Source: Vibrio sp. CAU 1672 (GTDB lineage: Bacteria; Pseudomonadota; Gammaproteobacteria; Enterobacterales; Vibrionaceae). From it: a DNA stretch of 64,000 nt. The position numbers were made by a program, and so were the translations under genes. The DNA lies in contig NZ_JARHUF010000008.1 of NCBI RefSeq assembly GCF_029223195.1, positions 124,001 to 188,000 of the forward strand. The letters are read 5' to 3'. Of the stretch, positions 18,070-26,840 are shown piece by piece (the stretch's first letter is position 1; every line of letters begins with the position of its first letter). The notes under the pieces are model-generated. The model was given only the letters and a program-made list of their open reading frames with translations, was not told the DNA's origin and ran no database searches.

Positions 18070-20541
18070 ATGTTTCGCTTTGCTATTTCTTCCCGCCTTT
18101 TGACCAACTGGCAAGAGGCGCTCGAGCAGTTTTGTACCGCTAACCAGGCGCAAGGGCAGCTTTATGCCATCGGCTATGCCCGCCAGTGGCAATTGACCGA
18201 GGTCGCGACCTTAAACGAACAACGTGGTGAGATCCTAGAGCAACTCAGCCTTGCCCGTGAAACCTGGCAAGCGCCTTCATTAACCGTCCGGCAAAGCCCG
18301 CTCGAAACACAGACACTCAGCTGTTGCCCGATCTGGCTGCCAGATGGCAGCCTGCTTGCCGCACTGGCGATCCTGCACAGCCACGCAGTAACTGACACTA
18401 TTTCCGCCTGGCTCAGCGCCCTGGCAGGGCGGTTCAGCTTTGACCTCAGCCAGGACTACACACCAGATCCAGCGGGCCATACCCTCGCCGGATCTGCCGC
18501 ATCAGTACCGACCCTGCAAGAATTTATCGACTGCCTGGAAGATCATACCTGGATAAAAAGTATGGATGGCCGCTATGCCCTGACCAACCGCAGTGTGGAA
18601 AACGCCTGGCAAATGACCAGCCGTGAAATCGTGGGTAAAAATGACTTCCAGCTGTTCAGCCAAGAGCGCGCGGAAAAATTTATCGCCACCGATCAACGGG
18701 TGATTGCCACCGGCACGCAGAACACCGTCGAAGAATGCTCGGTGATGGATGACAACAATAACCCAACCTGGCTGGAAACCATCAAGTCACCGATCCGCAA
18801 TCACTGCGGAGAGCTGATCGGCATTTTAGGTATGACGCGCAACGTCACGCGACGCAAAATGGTCGAAACCCAGTTGTCGCTGGCTTCGACCATCTTTAAC
18901 AAATCCCAGGAAGGGATGGTGATCACCAATCACCGTGCGAAAATCATTGATGTAAATAGTGCCTTTACCCACATCACCGGCTATACCGCCGCAGAGGTGA
19001 TCGGCCGGAACCCCAGCATTTTACGCTCCGGGCACCATGATGACGCCTTTTATCAAGAGCTGTGGCATCAGTTGGAAAGCAACGGCCAATGGAAAGGCGA
19101 GTTCATCAACCGCAAAAAAGATGGCAGCATTTATCCGCAACTGGCCACCATCAGCGCGGTAATGGACGATAAGAGCCAACTGGTGAACTATATTTGTGTG
19201 TTCGAAGACATTACCCTGCGCAAAGCACATGAAGAAAAGCTGCAACGGATGGCGTTTTATGACCCGTTGACCAACTTACCCAACCGCACCCACCTGATCA
19301 GCCTGTTGGAGCAGCATATTGAGAGTGGCCACAAGCATCAGAGCACCTTTGCCACCCTGTTTCTCGATATCGACCACTTCAAACACATCAATGACAGCAT
19401 GGGCCACTTTTGTGGCGATCAGCTACTGTCTGATCTGGCGCAGCGACTGCAACACCAGCTCGACCTGACGGCCCATATCGCGCGTATCGGCGGCGACGAG
19501 TTCGTCGTGATCCTGCCGGATATCCGCGATGATGAGCATTTACTCAGCATAGTGAATGACATTCTCTGTGTGTTTCAGCAACCCTTTGAGCTCCACAACC
19601 AGGAGTCACTGCGCGTTTCCACCAGCATCGGTATCTCTCTGTACCCACGCGACGGCCTGGACAGCGAAACCCTGCTGAAAAATGCCGACACCGCAATGTA
19701 CCTGGCGAAGAAAAACGGTCGCAACGGCTATGCCTTTTACTCACCGGATCTGACCGATAAATCGGTGTCGCACGTCCGCCTGCAATCCGCATTGCATGAA
19801 GCGATCGACAAACACGAACTGTATCTGGTCTACCAGCCACAATACCATCTGGACGACAATCGTCTGATTGGTTTGGAAGCGTTGCTGCGTTGGGACAACC
19901 CGGAACTCGGCTCTGTCTCGCCGGCGGACTTCATCCCACTGGCAGAAAAAACCGGCCTGATCCAGGTGATCGGCCCGTGGGTGATGGAACAGGCCTGCCG
20001 CCAGGGCAAGCAATGGCTCGATCAGGGCATCGAGTTTGGCCGGATTGCGATCAACGTTTCTGCCCTGCAACTGCAAAAAGTCGGCTTTATTGACCGCCTG
20101 AAACAGATCCTGGACAAGACTCAGTTTCCGGCTAAGCATCTGGATTTGGAGATCACCGAAAGCTTTTTGCTCAATGATCCCCGCCTGGCAATCGAATCGC
20201 TCAACCAGCTGCGCGAGTTGGGGGCCGAGATCTCACTGGACGACTTTGGCACCGGCTATTCATCATTGTCGTACTTAAAGGGCCTACCAATCAACAAGCT
20301 GAAAGTCGATCGCTCGTTTGTGTCTGATGTGCCGAGCAACAGCGACAGTAATGCCATCGTCAATGCGATCATTGCGATGGGCAAAACCTTGTCGCTAAAA
20401 GTGGTGGCGGAAGGGGTCGAAACCGATGAACAGATCGATTACCTGAAAGAAAAAGGCTGCCTCTATGGCCAAGGATATCGCTTCAGCAGGCCGCAGCGAG
20501 CAGAAGAGTTAATCGGACACACACTCAAACCGCGCAACTAA
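18070..20541 (+). CDS. PAS-PAS-GGDEF-EAL cyclic-di-GMP signalling protein
   Basis: 823 aa, with no signal peptide or clear membrane helix, so it is likely cytoplasmic. The N-terminal region of about 150 residues is not recognised. A first PAS domain (about 155-275) is followed by a second (about 278-395: IFNKSQEGMVITNHRAKIIDVN), then GGDEF (about 400-560) and EAL (about 575-820). The GGDEF motif is intact (ARIGGDEFVVIL) but has no RxxD inhibitory site just before it. The EAL motif (GLEALLRW) and DDFGTGYSSLSYL are intact, so phosphodiesterase activity is plausible. The net activity is unknown. Confidence 0.92.
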   Translation: MFRFAISSRLLTNWQEALEQFCTANQAQGQLYAIGYARQWQLTEVATLNEQRGEILEQLSLARETWQAPSLTVRQSPLETQTLSCCPIWLPDGSLLAALAILHSHAVTDTISAWLSALAGRFSFDLSQDYTPDPAGHTLAGSAASVPTLQEFIDCLEDHTWIKSMDGRYALTNRSVENAWQMTSREIVGKNDFQLFSQERAEKFIATDQRVIATGTQNTVEECSVMDDNNNPTWLETIKSPIRNHCGELIGILGMTRNVTRRKMVETQLSLASTIFNKSQEGMVITNHRAKIIDVNSAFTHITGYTAAEVIGRNPSILRSGHHDDAFYQELWHQLESNGQWKGEFINRKKDGSIYPQLATISAVMDDKSQLVNYICVFEDITLRKAHEEKLQRMAFYDPLTNLPNRTHLISLLEQHIESGHKHQSTFATLFLDIDHFKHINDSMGHFCGDQLLSDLAQRLQHQLDLTAHIARIGGDEFVVILPDIRDDEHLLSIVNDILCVFQQPFELHNQESLRVSTSIGISLYPRDGLDSETLLKNADTAMYLAKKNGRNGYAFYSPDLTDKSVSHVRLQSALHEAIDKHELYLVYQPQYHLDDNRLIGLEALLRWDNPELGSVSPADFIPLAEKTGLIQVIGPWVMEQACRQGKQWLDQGIEFGRIAINVSALQLQKVGFIDRLKQILDKTQFPAKHLDLEITESFLLNDPRLAIESLNQLRELGAEISLDDFGTGYSSLSYLKGLPINKLKVDRSFVSDVPSNSDSNAIVNAIIAMGKTLSLKVVAEGVETDEQIDYLKEKGCLYGQGYRFSRPQRAEELIGHTLKPRN

Positions 20542-20633
20542 ACCAGCAGCGCAGGCCAGTAACCATTCTCAGGGTACCTGCCTAATGCGCCGGTGATGAA
20601 CTATGGGTACGCAACCTGGCAAACAGAATCCGG

Positions 20634-21827
20634 CTACACCCACTGCCCGGCGACGTACCCGCTCGACCAGCACCACTGGAAGTTGTAGCCCCCCAGCCAG
20701 CCGGTTACATCCATCACTTCACCGATAAAATACAAACCCTTGATGTGTTTACATTGCATGGTTTTTGATGACAGCTGATCGGTATCGACACCGCCCAAGG
20801 TGACTTCAGCGGTACGATAGCCCTCAGTACCGTTGGGTGCCACCGTCCAGTTTTCCAGATGCTCAACAATCGCCGCCAGCTCTTTGGGGTTAAACTGCTT
20901 AAGCGGTTTATCCGCCAGCTCTTTACGTTCAATCAACACTTCGACCAAGCGCTTGGGTAACACTTTGGCCAGGGTGTTTTTCAGTGACTGGTTGGGATGC
21001 TTCTCGCGACTGCGCTCAAGTAAAGTATGGATGTCATCATTAGGCACCAGGTTAATCGTCACCTTCTGCCCGGCTTTCCAGAACGAGGAGATCTGCAACA
21101 CCGCAGGGCCGGACAAACCGCGATGGGTAAACAACAGCGCTTCTTTGAACAGCGTACCATCTTCGGCGCTGATCTCGGCCGGGATCGCAATCCCGGACAG
21201 CTCAGCAAAATCTTGTTTATCCTGCTTGTGCAGAGTAAACGGCACCAGTCCGGCGGTGGTTGGGATCACCGGAATACCAAACTGCTCAGCAATCTTATAA
21301 CCAAATGGCGTTGCCCCCAGCTTTGGCATCGACAGGCCGCCGGTGGCCACCACCAACGATTCACACTCCACCACTTCGGTACCGGCATGCAGGCGGAAGC
21401 CCATTTCCAGTTGCTCAATAGAATGCACGTCACACTGGTAACGCTGCTGGATATTTGCCAGATCACATTCACTCAGCAACATCTTGACGATGTCTTTGGC
21501 ACTAAAGTCATTGACACAGAACAACTGCCCATGGTCGCGCTCTTCAAACTCAATGCCATACTTACTGACCATCGAGATGAAATCCCAGTTGGTATATTGT
21601 GACAGCGCAGATTTGACGAAATGGGGGTTCTGGCACAGGTAGTTACCAGCCGAGACATCATAATTGGTAAAGTTACAGCGGCCACCGCCAGAGATGAGAA
21701 TTTTGCGCCCGGGTTTTTTGGCATGATCCAGCAGCAAAACACGGCGACCACGTTTACCGGCCTCCGCCGCACACATCAAACCAGCAGCGCCTGCGCCGAT
21801 GACAATAACATCAAATTTCTTACTCAT
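20634..21827 (-). CDS. YhiN/HI0933-type NAD(P)/FAD-dependent oxidoreductase
   Basis: 397 aa from the ATG at 21827 (MSKKFDVIVIGAGAAG), chosen over an upstream in-frame ATG because AGAG lies 8 bases before it and the family begins here. The FAD-binding dinucleotide motif is GAGAAGLMCAAEAGKRGRRVLLLD. Further family marks are KILISGGGRCNFTN, LVVATGGLSMPKLGATPFGY, TLGGVDTDQLSSKTM and YFIGEVMDVTGWLGGYNFQWCWSSG. The physiological substrate is unknown. It is convergent with the GGDEF-EAL gene. Confidence 0.9.
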   Translation of the reverse strand: MSKKFDVIVIGAGAAGLMCAAEAGKRGRRVLLLDHAKKPGRKILISGGGRCNFTNYDVSAGNYLCQNPHFVKSALSQYTNWDFISMVSKYGIEFEERDHGQLFCVNDFSAKDIVKMLLSECDLANIQQRYQCDVHSIEQLEMGFRLHAGTEVVECESLVVATGGLSMPKLGATPFGYKIAEQFGIPVIPTTAGLVPFTLHKQDKQDFAELSGIAIPAEISAEDGTLFKEALLFTHRGLSGPAVLQISSFWKAGQKVTINLVPNDDIHTLLERSREKHPNQSLKNTLAKVLPKRLVEVLIERKELADKPLKQFNPKELAAIVEHLENWTVAPNGTEGYRTAEVTLGGVDTDQLSSKTMQCKHIKGLYFIGEVMDVTGWLGGYNFQWCWSSGYVAGQWV

Positions 21828-21860
21828 GGGTAGCTCTTTTGCCCGACAATACACACCAAC

Positions 21861-21889
21861 AAAAAAGGATGTGCTGCAGCACATCCTTT
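21861..21889 (-). terminator. terminator downstream of uspB
   Basis: A perfect palindromic stem, AAAGGATGTGC/GCACATCCTTT, is extended by an A-run on the left, which is a T run on the minus strand. It lies 60 bases after the uspB stop codon and just upstream of the flavoprotein gene. Confidence 0.8.
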
Positions 21890-21950
21890 CATTACGACAG
21901 GCGCCATTTTAACGGCAAAAGCGTCTAACTTCCAAGCACTGCTTTTACGC

Positions 21951-22274
21951 TCACAGGAGGAACGCCCCCAACAGGGTGACACCGACTAAGGCTGAGCAGA
22001 GAATGAAGAGCTCCCGCACCCGTTCACACTTGCCGATGAACAGTTCATCGTGATGGTGGTAGTACTCTTTGCTCTTCAGGTAGTGGTACAAACGCACCTG
22101 TTTGGTGACATTACCGTGAGTGGTGAAAAAACCGTTGCCATCGACCTGCTGATAAAGCAGCGGGTGTGCTTCACGCATGATGTAAATAAGAGAACGAAGA
22201 GCGGTGAGATAACGGACCATATTGACCCCAGTTACCACCATTAGCGCAAATAAGATTGTATCTCCACTGATCAT
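21951..22274 (-). CDS. uspB: universal stress protein B
   Basis: 107 aa integral membrane protein. It has an N-terminal helix ([21 protein letters not shown]) and a C-terminal helix ([19 protein letters not shown]). The loop between them holds the family pattern [34 protein letters not shown]. In E. coli UspB is RpoS-dependent and affects ethanol tolerance. The neighbourhood uspB-ferritin-uspA is normal for vibrios. Confidence 0.93.
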   Translation of the reverse strand: MISGDTILFALMVVTGVNMVRYLTALRSLIYIMREAHPLLYQQVDGNGFFTTHGNVTKQVRLYHYLKSKEYYHHHDELFIGKCERVRELFILCSALVGVTLLGAFLL

Positions 22275-22361
22275 CTTTCCTCCCTACACCTTCAATGGTA
22301 CTCAAGAGAAAGGACGATCCGGTTTCGCCTTTACCCGCAGCCCATCACGTAAGGAACGCGT

Positions 22362-22889
22362 TTACGCTGCTGGAGCACCCATAATTGAAGATGAATCTTC
22401 TTTCGCCATTTGTGCCAGATCTTTGTCGATAAAGAACAGTGCCTTGCCGTCTTCACCTACCAGTTCGATCTTATCTAAAATCCCTTTAAACAATTTCTCT
22501 TCTTCGTGCTGTTCCGCAACGTACCACTGGAGAAAGTTGAATGTTGAGTAATCTTGGCTGGTGAACGCGCCATGAGCCAGCTTATTGATTTTTTCCGTGA
22601 TCATCTGCTCGTGTTCATAAGTTTCGCGGAACACCTCACCCAGGCTTGCGAAGTCATGTTTCGGCGCCTCGATGGTACCCAGAATCGGCATCGCACCCGT
22701 TTCACTAACGTAAGTGAATAGTCGTTGCATGTGCTCCATTTCTTCTACCGCGTGGGCACGTAAAAACTCAGCAGCGCCTTCAAATCCTTTGTCTTCACAC
22801 CAAGCACTCATTTGTAAGTATAGATTGGATGAGAAAAATTCTAGATTAATTTGCTCATTCAACTGTTCGACCATAGTTTGAGACAGCAT
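22362..22889 (-). CDS. ftnA: non-haem ferritin
   Basis: 175 aa from the ATG at 22889, which has a strong AGGAG; an upstream in-frame ATG (22916) is unlikely. It stores iron as a 24-subunit shell. The ferroxidase ligands are visible: [13 protein letters not shown] carries the first Glu, [12 protein letters not shown] the Glu-x-x-His pair, and [13 protein letters not shown] the later Glu/Gln residues. It sits between uspB and uspA, divergent from the latter. No clear Fur box was seen in the gap. Confidence 0.95.
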   Translation of the reverse strand: MLSQTMVEQLNEQINLEFFSSNLYLQMSAWCEDKGFEGAAEFLRAHAVEEMEHMQRLFTYVSETGAMPILGTIEAPKHDFASLGEVFRETYEHEQMITEKINKLAHGAFTSQDYSTFNFLQWYVAEQHEEEKLFKGILDKIELVGEDGKALFFIDKDLAQMAKEDSSSIMGAPAA

Positions 22890-23158
22890 GTTAACTCCTA
22901 TTTTTGTTGCATGCATTTTACTTCACTATAACATGAAAGCCGGCGTCAGGTGACGCCGAGGCCAGCAGATTTCAGAGCGATATCAAAACGGCTGAGCGGC
23001 TGTTTCTCAGAGAAAATTTGTCATGAACTGCGGGTCACCCGATGCGATCTGACTCAACCTCCAGTTATACCCACTGTAAGGTTATGGGATCACTTCAGCA
23101 AAAAAATTCCGGCCTAAGTGCTACTCTGAAGATATGACCTTATCAAGGAGATAGCCAT

Positions 23159-23584
23159 ATGAGTTACCAACACATACTGGTCGCAGTCGACCTGTCAGAC
23201 GACAGCAAAATACTGATCAACAAAGCCGTGTCACTGGCAAAACCGCTTAATGCGAAAGTCTCTTTCATTCATATCGATGTCAATTATGCCGAGCTGTACA
23301 CCGGCCTGATCGATATCAACATGGCAGAAGCCCAGCATCAGGCCATCGAAGCATCGCGTACCCAACTGGCTCACTTTGAAGAGTTCGCCGGTTATCCGAT
23401 CGCACACACACTGGTCGGCAGTGGTGATTTAAGCAATGAATTGTGTGACACCATCAAAGAATACAGTATTGATTTAGTGGTATGTGGCCACCACCAGGAT
23501 TTCTGGAGCAAAATACTGTCCTCAACCCGCCAGCTGATTAACTGCTCACCGGTGGACATGCTGGTCGTACCGCTGAAAGACTAA
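23159..23584 (+). CDS. uspA: universal stress protein A
   Basis: 141 aa with an AAGGAGAT ribosome site before the ATG. It has the UspA fold: [25 protein letters not shown] at the N-terminus and [23 protein letters not shown] near the C-terminus. The loop lacks the G-x2-G-x9-G-S/T ATP-binding pattern, as in UspA-type proteins that do not bind ATP. It is divergent from ftnA. Confidence 0.93.
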   Translation: MSYQHILVAVDLSDDSKILINKAVSLAKPLNAKVSFIHIDVNYAELYTGLIDINMAEAQHQAIEASRTQLAHFEEFAGYPIAHTLVGSGDLSNELCDTIKEYSIDLVVCGHHQDFWSKILSSTRQLINCSPVDMLVVPLKD

Positions 23585-23656
23585 AGGTCATTGGCTCACC
23601 GGGCAAACTTGGATAGACTGCGAACAATTTCCTAACATTGATACGAATTATCAACT

Positions 23657-24535
23657 ATGGCGTATTTATCCGCAGTAACCCTACTATGGGCATTTTCTTT
23701 TAGCCTGATCGGCGTCTACCTTGCCGGTCAGGTCGATTCCTGGTTCTCCGTTTTGATGCGTGTGGCGCTGGCCAGCGTGGTGTTTCTACCGTTTTTGAAA
23801 TTCCGAGGTATCAGCAAGTCGCTGATCGCTAAACTGATGATCGTCGGCGGATTTCAGCTCGGGCTGATGTACTGCTTTTATTACCAGTCCTTTCTGCTCC
23901 TTTCCGTACCGGAAGTGCTGCTGTTTACCGTGTTTACCCCAATCTACGTCACCTTGATTTATGACTTGCTCAAAGGCCGCTTCTCGCCCTGGTATCTGGT
24001 AACCGCACTCATCGCGGTCACTGGTGCGGCATGGATTAAATTTGCCGGTATCAATGACAACTTCCTGCTCGGCTTTCTGGTCGTTCAGGGCGCCAACCTC
24101 TGTTTCGCCATCGGTCAGGTGGGCTACAAGTACATCATGGAATCTGAACCGCTGGAGTTACCACAACATACGGTGTTTGGCTATTTCTACCTGGGCGCGT
24201 TGTGCGTGGCGACCATTGCGTTTGCGCTGCTGGGCAACCCCGACAAACTGCCGACCACCACCACTCAATGGGGCATTCTGACCTATTTAGGCTTGATCGC
24301 GTCTGGCTGCGGTTATTTCGCCTGGAACAAAGGGGCAACCATGGTCAATGCCGGTGCCCTGGCGGTAATGAACAACGCCCTGGTACCAGCAGGCCTGATC
24401 GTCAACATTGTGATTTGGAACCGCGAGGCGGATCTGCTTCGTCTGACGGTTGGTGGGGCGATCATTATGCTGTCATTGTGGATTAACGAGACGTGGGTAA
24501 AAAAGCGCGTGGCAATCAGTTACGCGAAAAAATAG
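23657..24535 (+). CDS. DMT superfamily (EamA) transporter
   Basis: 292 aa with ten predicted helices in two EamA repeats. Notable segments are LSAVTLLWAFSFSLIGVYLAG, YQSFLLLSVPEVLLFTVFTPIYVTLIYDLL and GYFAWNKGATMVNAGALAVMNNALVPAGL. The likely substrates are small carboxylates, amino acids or amines, by family. The ATG has no good Shine-Dalgarno sequence, and a 17-base palindrome (TTGATACGAATTATCAA, 23638-23654) lies just before it. This could be an operator or impede initiation. A strong terminator follows. Confidence 0.85.
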   Translation: MAYLSAVTLLWAFSFSLIGVYLAGQVDSWFSVLMRVALASVVFLPFLKFRGISKSLIAKLMIVGGFQLGLMYCFYYQSFLLLSVPEVLLFTVFTPIYVTLIYDLLKGRFSPWYLVTALIAVTGAAWIKFAGINDNFLLGFLVVQGANLCFAIGQVGYKYIMESEPLELPQHTVFGYFYLGALCVATIAFALLGNPDKLPTTTTQWGILTYLGLIASGCGYFAWNKGATMVNAGALAVMNNALVPAGLIVNIVIWNREADLLRLTVGGAIIMLSLWINETWVKKRVAISYAKK

Positions 24536-24557
24536 CCCGCCACGCCAACCCGATATC

Positions 24558-24589
24558 AAAAAAACGCTCTCCAGCTGGAGAGCGTTTTT
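24558..24589. terminator. bidirectional terminator
   Basis: AAAAACGCTCTCCAG and CTGGAGAGCGTTTTT form a perfect palindrome with A and T tracts on the two sides. It serves both the DMT transporter gene and the convergent hypothetical gene. Confidence 0.9.
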
Positions 24590-24601
24590 CAATCAAGTGA
24601 A

Positions 24602-25183
24602 CTAGTGTACTTTGGCTTGCAGACTTTCGCCCGCCGAAACGGTGGGTGGTGTCGGCAGCAGCGCTTCCAAGCTGGCATGACGTGCTTCCAGTTGACGTTG
24701 ACGCTTCAGCAGCTTGTGTTGCTTCTTAGCCAGTTTCAGCAGTTTTTTCTGTTGCTTGTAGTGCTTCTTGAGCACTTTCTTGGCCTTCTTCAACGCCTTC
24801 TTGTCCGCCAGATCAAACATCGCCGGGGTTTCGCTGTTGACCGAAGAAGACACCGAAGCAACGTCCGCAGCCCGTTTCTTCTCTTTTACTCGCGCCACCA
24901 CGCGCTTCACGACAGCGGCTTTCTCGGCACTTCGCTCTGGCGACACAACTGTCGAACCGGCCGGAATCGCTTCTGCCAACAAAGCACACGCTTGCTGCTC
25001 CGCCAACGGCTTGTCCTGGCAGGTTTGTGGGGGGATTGCCGCCGGTTTACACAAACTGCCTTTGGATACTGAGGCTCGCGCACAAGAGCGGCAGACATAC
25101 CGAGGTGCGACCACCAAGCGGTGAATATCACTCAAACTGCTGGCGATCTGTTTGCGATTCATCTTACATAAACGTTTGGCCAT
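24602..25183 (-). CDS. Cys- and Lys-rich conserved hypothetical protein
   Basis: 193 aa from the ATG at 25183 (GGAG 8 bases upstream). I do not recognise a characterised family. The N-terminal 70 residues hold a cysteine set (MAKRLCKMNR, YVCRSCARASVSKGSLCKP, TCQDK, CALLAEA) that could bind metal. The C-terminal third is a very basic helix (KKALKKAKKVLKKHYKQQKKLL and following) of coiled-coil or nucleic-acid-binding type. There is no signal peptide. It is convergent with the transporter gene and probably monocistronic. Confidence 0.65.
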   Translation of the reverse strand: MAKRLCKMNRKQIASSLSDIHRLVVAPRYVCRSCARASVSKGSLCKPAAIPPQTCQDKPLAEQQACALLAEAIPAGSTVVSPERSAEKAAVVKRVVARVKEKKRAADVASVSSSVNSETPAMFDLADKKALKKAKKVLKKHYKQQKKLLKLAKKQHKLLKRQRQLEARHASLEALLPTPPTVSAGESLQAKVH

Positions 25184-25318
25184 GTTGCGACTCCAGCTTG
25201 CCAATTAGCGACGGCATCATAGTAAAGGTAATAATAATAATTCTTAGTTAGATATACCGTCAGTGTGCTAATTTAGCAAGCGAAAACTGTCAGTAAACAT
25301 GACGAAGGCCAGATACGA

Positions 25319-25344
25319 ACACAGCGCCGAACTTAGGCGCTGTG
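25319..25344 (-). terminator. probable weak terminator after rsmJ
   Basis: On the minus strand CACAGCGCC and GGCGCTGTG form a 9-bp stem with a 7-base loop, followed only by TTCGTAT. It lies about 37 bases past the rsmJ stop. Confidence 0.5.
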
Positions 25345-25380
25345 AACTGAAGCATGGAGGTGTGGCGATGATCAGAATCA

Positions 25381-26160
25381 TCACCCCATCGAGGCTTTGA
25401 CATAGACATCAAAACGGTTCTTTTTGGTTTCAATCGCCATGCTCGGTTTTTGTTGGTTAAGCCACTCGGCATAATCCGGCCGTTTGACCACCACGCGTTT
25501 GGTTGCCAGGGCCAACGCCGGGGCCAGCAGCCCATCGGCGTCCAGATCGGCACCGACCAACGACTGGAACACCCGCATCTCTTTTTTAACCAACGCACTT
25601 TTCTTTTTATTCTCCGGGTGCGGGTACATCGGATCGAGATACACCACATCCGGCTGAACAAACTCCGGATCTTGCGCTAACTGTTGCAGCGCGTCATGGC
25701 TGGAGGCATGCAGCAGTGACATCCGCTCCGCGACCCAACTGCCGATTTCCGGATCTTGTCTGGCGCGAACCAAGCCGTCATCGAGCAACGCGGCCACCAC
25801 CGGGTTACGCTCGACCATCTGCACTTTACAGCCCAGCGAAGCCAGGACAAATGCGTCGCGTCCCAGCCCGGCGGTACCGTCCAGTACCGTAGGGGTTACG
25901 CCCTTGTTCAGCCCGGCCGCCTTGGCGATCGCCTGGCCTTTGCCGCCGCCGAACTTACGCCGGTGGCCGACGGCACCGCCGACTAAATCAACATAAATCG
26001 CCCCCAGTTTTGGCTCATCCACTTTACGCAGCTCCAGGCGCTCGCGGGTTAATACCAGCGCAAACTCACTCTTTTCACAGTGTGACAGCTGCCAGCGGGC
26101 AGCCAGTTCATCCAGGCGAGGTTGCAGATCCGGGTCTTCACAAATCAATTGCAGTTGCAA
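25381..26160 (-). CDS. rsmJ: 16S rRNA (guanine1516-N2)-methyltransferase RsmJ
   Basis: 259 aa from a TTG start at 26160. GGAG lies 6 bases before that TTG and the protein then begins (M)[13 protein letters not shown], as in other vibrios. A further in-frame TTG at 26172 has no such site. The SAM motif is [20 protein letters not shown] and the catalytic motif IV is [19 protein letters not shown]. It methylates G1516 of 16S rRNA. Confidence 0.93.
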   Translation of the reverse strand: MQLQLICEDPDLQPRLDELAARWQLSHCEKSEFALVLTRERLELRKVDEPKLGAIYVDLVGGAVGHRRKFGGGKGQAIAKAAGLNKGVTPTVLDGTAGLGRDAFVLASLGCKVQMVERNPVVAALLDDGLVRARQDPEIGSWVAERMSLLHASSHDALQQLAQDPEFVQPDVVYLDPMYPHPENKKKSALVKKEMRVFQSLVGADLDADGLLAPALALATKRVVVKRPDYAEWLNQQKPSMAIETKKNRFDVYVKASMG

Positions 26161-26318
26161 AAAGGGCTCCAATAATAAAATGCCGTCACTGACGCAAAGT
26201 GTACCCCAGAGTTGGTCTGGTTGCAGTAACTCTGCATGTTGGCTGAGTTAAGCAGTTGAACCGCAGGGCAATGGGTATAAAATGAACCCTGACCTGTTAG
26301 CCAACGGAACTGCGCCCT

Positions 26319-26783
26319 ATGAATTCCAACCTCAGCAAACTTGATGATCTTGATCGTGCGATCTTAAAAACCTTGATGGCCGATGCCCGCACCCCCTATG
26401 CCGAAATGGCCAAACAGTTTGATGTCAGCCCGGCCACCATTCACGTCCGGATCGAGAAGATGAAAGCCGCGGACATCATTGAAGGCACCGAGGTGATCGT
26501 CAACACCAAAAAGCTTGGCTACGACGTGTGTTGCTTTATCGGTATCAACCTCAACGCGGCGCGCGATTACCATTCTGCACTGGAAAAACTCAACGCCCTG
26601 GACGAGGTGGTGGAAGCGTACTACACCACCGGCGCGTACAACATTTTCGTCAAACTGATGTGTAAATCGATTGAAGAGCTGCAATTTGTCCTGATCGACA
26701 AACTGCAAGCCATTGATGAGGTACAGTCGACCGAAACGCTGATTTCGCTGCAAAACCCGATCAACCGCAATGTGAATCCCTGA
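26319..26783 (+). CDS. asnC: Lrp/AsnC-family transcriptional regulator, AsnC type
   Basis: 154 aa. It has an N-terminal winged helix-turn-helix (LDRAILKTLMADARTPYAEMAKQFDVSPATIHVRIEKM) and a C-terminal RAM effector domain (LNALDEVVEAYYTTGAYNIFVKLM). It resembles E. coli AsnC along its whole length, including STETLISLQNPI near the end. AsnC responds to asparagine and controls asparagine synthetase A. No asnA is adjacent here, so the target is elsewhere or different. It is convergent with prlC. Confidence 0.83.
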   Translation: MNSNLSKLDDLDRAILKTLMADARTPYAEMAKQFDVSPATIHVRIEKMKAADIIEGTEVIVNTKKLGYDVCCFIGINLNAARDYHSALEKLNALDEVVEAYYTTGAYNIFVKLMCKSIEELQFVLIDKLQAIDEVQSTETLISLQNPINRNVNP

Positions 26784-26793
26784 TCCAGCCAAC

Positions 26794-26821
26794 AAAAAAG
26801 GCCAGCCGTCACGGCTGGCCC
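26794..26821. terminator. terminator between asnC and prlC
   Basis: GGCCAGCCGT and ACGGCTGGCC form a perfect stem. The six-A run on the left gives a U tract on the minus strand, so it mainly ends the prlC transcript. Confidence 0.85.
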
Positions 26822-26840
26822 TGTTAGCTTGGCTGAGTGA

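Noticed and set aside
23638..23654. FNR site TTGAT...ATCAA before the second DMT gene
   Set aside because: The half-sites are 7 bases apart where FNR needs 4.
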